Below, piece after piece: positions 6,405-9,797 of a DNA stretch of 9,797 nt. A program made the translations under genes and the position numbers. The notes beneath the pieces are model-generated. The model ran no database searches. It was not told the DNA's origin and saw only the letters and a list, made by a program, of their open reading frames with translations. The DNA is taken from positions 1 to 9,797 of the forward strand of contig CADCTH010000517.1 in the NCBI GenBank assembly GCA_902805495.1. Direction: 5' to 3'. Positions within the stretch are counted from its first letter, which is position 1; each line of letters opens with the position of its first letter. The stretch comes from an uncultured Actinomycetospora sp. (GTDB taxonomy: Bacteria > Actinomycetota > Actinomycetes > Mycobacteriales > Pseudonocardiaceae).

Positions 6405-7576
6405 CCGACGTCCGCACGCGCACCGCGGACGGCCCGGTCGACGTCGCCGTCGTCGAGGGGCGCATCACCGCGGTCGGTCCGGGCCTCGAGCGCGGCGGCG
6501 GCGTCCTCGCCGGCGCCGGCCGCCTCGTCCTGCCCGGCCTCGTCGAGCCCCACCTGCACCTGGACAAGGCGATGCTCGGCGCCGAGGTCGTCGGCTCGCT
6601 CGACGACGCTGTCGCCGCCACCGCCGAGCGCAAGGCCTCCTTCACGCCCGACGACGTCCGCGCGCGGGCCACCGACGTCCTCGAACGCGCCCACGCCGCC
6701 GGCACCACCCGCGTCCGCACGCCCGTCGACGTCGACCCGACGGTCGGCCTGACGAGCCTCGATGTGCTGCTCGAGCTCCGCGACCAGTGGGCCGACCGGA
6801 TCGCGATCCAGGTCGTCGCCTTCCCGCAGGAAGGGATCGCCGCCCGCCCCGGCACCCGCGACCTGCTCGTGGAGGCCCTGCGCCGCGGAGCCGACGTGCT
6901 CGGGGCGTGCAGCTACGCCGAGGACGACGTCGACGCCTGCCGCGGCCACGTCCGCGACGTCCTCGACCTCGCCCAGCAGTTCGGCGTGCCGGTGGACGTC
7001 CACGCCGACTTCGCCGCCGGCCCCGACGACCCGCGCCACGACCTCGCCGCCGAGATCGCCACCACGACGCGCGCCGCCGGGCTCCAGGGGCACGTCGTGC
7101 TCGGCCACGTCACCACGCTCGCCGCCCTCGACCCCGACCGGCGCCGGCGCACCGCCGACGCCCTCGCCGAGGCCGGGGTCGGCGTCGTCGTGCTCCCGCC
7201 CACCGACCTCTACCTCGTCGGCGCCTCGGCCCCGGTGCGCGAGCTGCGCGACGCCGGCGTCCGCGTCGCGTGCTCGTCGAACAACGTGCGCAACGCCTTC
7301 ACCCCGTTCGGCACCGTCGACCCGTTCGACACGGCGCTGATGCTCGGGCACATGCAGGGCGTCGACCTCGACACCCTGCTCGACCTCACCACCCGCGACG
7401 CGGCGGCCCTGCTCGGCGACCCCGCGCACGACGTCGTCCCCGGCGCGCGCGCCGACCTCGTGCTCCTCGACGCCCCGGACGCCCGGACGGGCCTGCTCGA
7501 CCGGGCGGCGCGCACGCACGTCACCGACCTCCGCGCAGCGGACCCCGACCGACCGGCGCAGACTGGAGCACGATGA
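6377..7576 (+). CDS. Cytosine-deaminase-like amidohydrolase with substituted active-site residues
   Basis: This 399-residue protein has the amidohydrolase TIM-barrel fold and is closest in pattern to E. coli CodA. Shared features are EPHLHLDKA with metal ligands His59 and His61, VVAFPQEGI with Gln151, VDVHADF with His209, and GHVTT with His244. Differences from CodA are notable. The catalytic Glu of DVHCDE aligns with Phe212, the metal-binding Asp of the HDD motif with Asn302 (SSNNVRNAFTPFG), and the RTHVDV His with Pro116. Cytosine deamination is therefore doubtful; hydrolysis of another cyclic amide or C-N bond is possible. The GTG at 6377 is the most plausible start. It lies inside the end of pepE, and later starts would delete the first beta-strands. 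The gene ends in an ATGA overlap with the FAD-linked oxidase. The family is certain; the substrate is not. Confidence 0.82.
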   Translation: MAARDTFVLTDVRTRTADGPVDVAVVEGRITAVGPGLERGGGVLAGAGRLVLPGLVEPHLHLDKAMLGAEVVGSLDDAVAATAERKASFTPDDVRARATDVLERAHAAGTTRVRTPVDVDPTVGLTSLDVLLELRDQWADRIAIQVVAFPQEGIAARPGTRDLLVEALRRGADVLGACSYAEDDVDACRGHVRDVLDLAQQFGVPVDVHADFAAGPDDPRHDLAAEIATTTRAAGLQGHVVLGHVTTLAALDPDRRRRTADALAEAGVGVVVLPPTDLYLVGASAPVRELRDAGVRVACSSNNVRNAFTPFGTVDPFDTALMLGHMQGVDLDTLLDLTTRDAAALLGDPAHDVVPGARADLVLLDAPDARTGLLDRAARTHVTDLRAADPDRPAQTGAR

Positions 7577-9797
7577 CCACGATGCGCCGTCCGTCCGCCG
7601 CGTCCCACCTCGCCGAGGAACTGCGGTCGTCGGTGCGCGGCCGGGTGCGCTTCGACACCGCGAGCCGGGCGATGTGGTCGGCGGACGCGTCGAACTACCG
7701 CCACGTCCCCATCGGCGTGGTGCAGCCCGTCGACCTCGACGACGTCGAGGCCACCGTCGACGTGGCGCGCCGCCACGGCGTGCCCCTGCTGCCCCGGGGG
7801 GCGAGCACGAGCATCGGCGGCCAGTCGGTCAACGAGGCCGTGGTCATCGACTTCTCGCGCCACCTCGACCGCGTGCTCGAGATCGACCCCGACGCCCGCA
7901 CCGCCCGGGTCCAGCCCGGCGTCGTCCTCGACGACCTCCGCGAGGCCGCGCGCCCGTACGGGCTGACGTTCGGCCCGGACCCGTCGACGCACAACCGCTG
8001 CACGCTCGGCGGGATGATCGGCAACAACGCCTGCGGGTCGCACTCCGTGGCGTGGGGCAAGACCGTCGACAACGTCCGCGAGCTCGACGTCCTGCTGGCC
8101 GACGGTACGCGGATGGCGGTGGGCCGCACCACCGACCTGCGCGCCGCGCAGCAGCGGCCCGGGCGCGAGGGCGCGGTCTACCGCGAGCTCGCGCAGCTCC
8201 GCGACCGCACCGAGCGCATCGTGCGCGACGAGCTCGTCGTCGAGGGCCTCACGCGGCGGGTCAGCGGCTACAACCTTGACCAGCTGCTCGACGACCGGTC
8301 CTTCGACCTCGCCCGCGCCCTCGTCGGCACCGAGGGCACGTGCGCGACGTTCATGGAGGCGACCGTCGAGCTCGTCGAGGCCCCGGCGGCGCGGGCGCTG
8401 TGCGTGCTCGGCTTCCCCGACGCCTACGTCGCCGCCGACCACGTCCTGCCGATCCGCGAGCACGCGCCGCTGACCATCGAGGGCGTCGACGTCGGCGTCA
8501 TCGGCGCCCTGCGCGCGAGCCGCCCCGACGACCGCACCCACGAGGCGCTGCCGGAGGGCAAGGGCTGGCTCTACGTCGAGACCGGCGGCGCCGACAAGGC
8601 CGAGGCGACGGCGAAGGCCGAGGCCATCGGCCGCGAGATGGCGCGCTACGGGGCGAGCGTGAAGGTCGTCTCGGAGGCCCGGGCGATGCGCGCGCTGTGG
8701 AAGATCCGCGAGGACGGGTCGGGCATCGTCACCCGCTCCCCCGACGGCGGGGAGGCGTGGCCCGGCTGGGAGGACGCCGCGGTCCCGCCGGCGACGCTGG
8801 GCTCCTACCTGCGCGAGTTCGACGCGCTGCTCGCCCGCCACGGGCGGCAGGGGGCGTACTACGGGCACTTCGGCGACGGCTGCCTGCACGTCCGCATCGA
8901 CTTCGACCTGCTCACCCGCCCCGGCCTCGCGAACTTCCGCTCGTTCCTGCTCGACGCCGCCGACCTCGTCGCCGAGCACGGCGGCTCGGTCTCGGGTGAG
9001 CACGGCGACGGCCAGGCGCGCGCCGAGCTGCTGTCGCGCACCTACACCCCCGCGCTGATCGACGCGTTCGGCGCGTTCAAGGCGGTGTGGGACCCCGAGG
9101 GGCGCATGAACCCGGGCCGGGTCGTGGATCCGAAGAAGATGGACGACGACCTCAAGGTGTTCGTCGGCGTGCCCACGATCGGCCCGAGCACCGAGCTGCA
9201 CTACACCGACGACCGCGGCAGCTTCACCCGCGCCACCCGCCGCTGCATCGGCGTCGCCAAGTGCATCACCGACTCCGGCGGCTACATGTGCCCGAGCTAC
9301 CGCGTCACCGGCGAGGAGATGCACTCCACCCGCGGACGCGCACGCCTGCTCTTCGAGATGGCCTCCGGGCAGCTCGTGCCCGACGGCTGGCGCTCCACCG
9401 AGGTCCGCGACGCGCTGGACCTGTGCCTGAGCTGCAAGGCCTGCCAGCGCGACTGCCCGGTGGGCGTGGACATGGCCACGTACAAGGCCGAGTTCCTCTC
9501 CCAGCACTACGCGGGGCGCGCCCGTGAGCGACCCCGCAGCCACTGGTCGATGGGGTACCTGCCGCGCTGGCTGCGCCTCGCGACCGCCGTGCCCGGGCTG
9601 CCGCGGCTGGCCAACGCGCTGGCCCGCCGCCCGGCCGCCGCCGCGCTCGCGCAGCGTCTCGGCGGCATCGCCCCGCAGCGCGACATCCCGGCGCTGGCGC
9701 CGCGCCCGCCCGCGGGTGGAGTGCTGCTCCTCGCCGGTGACGCGGTAGCTCGGGCACATGTAGCCGCCGGAGTCGGTGATGCACTTGGCGACGCCGA
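7573..9797 (+). CDS. FAD-linked oxidase/Fe-S fusion (GlcD-GlpC type D-2-hydroxyacid dehydrogenase), 3' incomplete
   Basis: At least 741 codons are open to the window edge; full-length relatives have about 950 or more. The N-terminal FAD-binding domain (about 40-240) has LLPRGAST and the flavin-contact segment LGGMIGNNACGSH at 145-157. The FAD-oxidase C domain has GHFGDGCLH (His432, His439) and SGEHGDG (Glu476, His477), the metal/substrate site of D-lactate and D-2-hydroxyglutarate dehydrogenases. The Fe-S domain has Cys558, Cys564 and Cys573 around MCPSY, then EEMHSTRGRARLL and CLSCKACQRDCP (Cys618, 621, 624, 628), enough for two [4Fe-4S] clusters. Cys-rich CCG domains should follow. ATG 7573 overlaps the preceding stop (ATGA) with GGAG 4 bases upstream; Met at 7582 is an alternative. 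From about 9727 the sequence is an inverted copy of this gene, so the last 20 or so residues are probably not real. The exact hydroxyacid is unknown. Confidence 0.85.
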   Translation, partial: MTTMRRPSAASHLAEELRSSVRGRVRFDTASRAMWSADASNYRHVPIGVVQPVDLDDVEATVDVARRHGVPLLPRGASTSIGGQSVNEAVVIDFSRHLDRVLEIDPDARTARVQPGVVLDDLREAARPYGLTFGPDPSTHNRCTLGGMIGNNACGSHSVAWGKTVDNVRELDVLLADGTRMAVGRTTDLRAAQQRPGREGAVYRELAQLRDRTERIVRDELVVEGLTRRVSGYNLDQLLDDRSFDLARALVGTEGTCATFMEATVELVEAPAARALCVLGFPDAYVAADHVLPIREHAPLTIEGVDVGVIGALRASRPDDRTHEALPEGKGWLYVETGGADKAEATAKAEAIGREMARYGASVKVVSEARAMRALWKIREDGSGIVTRSPDGGEAWPGWEDAAVPPATLGSYLREFDALLARHGRQGAYYGHFGDGCLHVRIDFDLLTRPGLANFRSFLLDAADLVAEHGGSVSGEHGDGQARAELLSRTYTPALIDAFGAFKAVWDPEGRMNPGRVVDPKKMDDDLKVFVGVPTIGPSTELHYTDDRGSFTRATRRCIGVAKCITDSGGYMCPSYRVTGEEMHSTRGRARLLFEMASGQLVPDGWRSTEVRDALDLCLSCKACQRDCPVGVDMATYKAEFLSQHYAGRARERPRSHWSMGYLPRWLRLATAVPGLPRLANALARRPAAAALAQRLGGIAPQRDIPALAPRPPAGGVLLLAGDAVARAHVAAGVGDALGDA
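9248..9335 (+). repeat. Left arm of an 88-base inverted repeat, inside the Fe-S domain
   Basis: This segment encodes the conserved stretch from the second Cys to STRG in the Fe-S domain. Its reverse complement reappears at 9710-9797 with only two adjacent mismatches. This arm is the original coding copy, as its translation fits the family throughout. Confidence 0.9.
9710..9797 (-). repeat. Right arm of the 88-base inverted repeat at the window end, likely a fold-back
   Basis: The last 88 bases pair with 9248-9335 at 86 positions. The mismatches are at 9725 and 9726. The outer 71 bases (9727-9797) are exact, and a 15-base match (9710-9724) lies on the other side of the mismatches. Farther in (9709 to about 9700) similarity fades, with every mismatch three bases apart. 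Read forward, 9700-9735 still gives a plausible family sequence (PRPPAGGVLLLA), so the fold-back probably begins near 9727. It fits a template switch at a 15-base microhomology, in vivo or during amplification or assembly. Confidence 0.85.

Noticed and set aside
7573..9713. Naming the FAD-linked oxidase a D-lactate, glycolate or D-2-hydroxyglutarate dehydrogenase
   Set aside because: The motifs are shared by all three groups, and the C-terminal domain that would help is missing.
7210..9759. Very long minus-strand open frame opposite the amidohydrolase and FAD-linked oxidase
   Set aside because: It is a shadow of the plus-strand codon bias. Only its first 20 or so residues resemble a protein, because they read the inverted Fe-S segment at the window end; the rest is low-complexity Arg/Ala/Gly/Val.

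Overview
The window has very high G+C with G/C-ending codons, and every gene looks actinobacterial. The gene types, the apparently leaderless starts and the palindromic intergenic repeats would suit a Pseudonocardia-like member of the Pseudonocardiaceae, but the genus is an inference from style. Most of the window is ordinary metabolic and repair genes. I see no CRISPR array, defence system, prophage or RNA gene. What deserves attention is a set of regulatory palindromes, one structured repeat element, two broken genes and an anomalous inverted repeat at the right end.

Left part (1-1801): the 5' end of an unidentified gene leaves the window on the minus strand. Divergent from it are a mismatch-specific uracil-DNA glycosylase (mug) and a zinc-independent quinone-oxidoreductase-like enzyme, 29 bases apart and probably co-transcribed. 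The quinone oxidoreductase converges, with a 3-base gap, on a minus-strand pair: a TetR-family regulator followed after one base by an FAD-dependent monooxygenase. The monooxygenase reading frame is broken by a one-base shift near its N-terminus. The regulator's start codon lies inside a 20-base palindrome that is very probably its own operator.

Middle (3640-5632): an 81-base divergent promoter region separates tetR from a ChoD-type GMC oxidoreductase (cholesterol oxidase-like). That gene carries an in-frame amber codon between its two expected catalytic residues, with clear family sequence continuing in the same frame for 101 more residues. It is followed by a 146-base element with 37-base inverted ends, each containing a perfect hairpin.

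Right part (5679-9797): three tightly overlapping plus-strand genes form one operon: peptidase E (alpha-aspartyl dipeptidase), a cytosine-deaminase-like amidohydrolase with substituted active-site residues, and a large FAD-linked oxidase/Fe-S fusion of the D-2-hydroxyacid dehydrogenase type. The set suggests catabolism of a small amide or peptide-like compound to a hydroxyacid that is then oxidised, but the substrate cannot be read from sequence. The last 88 bases are an inverted near-copy of part of the same Fe-S gene. This looks like a fold-back at a contig end, so the 3' end of the last gene should not be trusted. With the frameshift and the amber codon, it raises the question of whether the defects are biological or come from draft-quality sequence.
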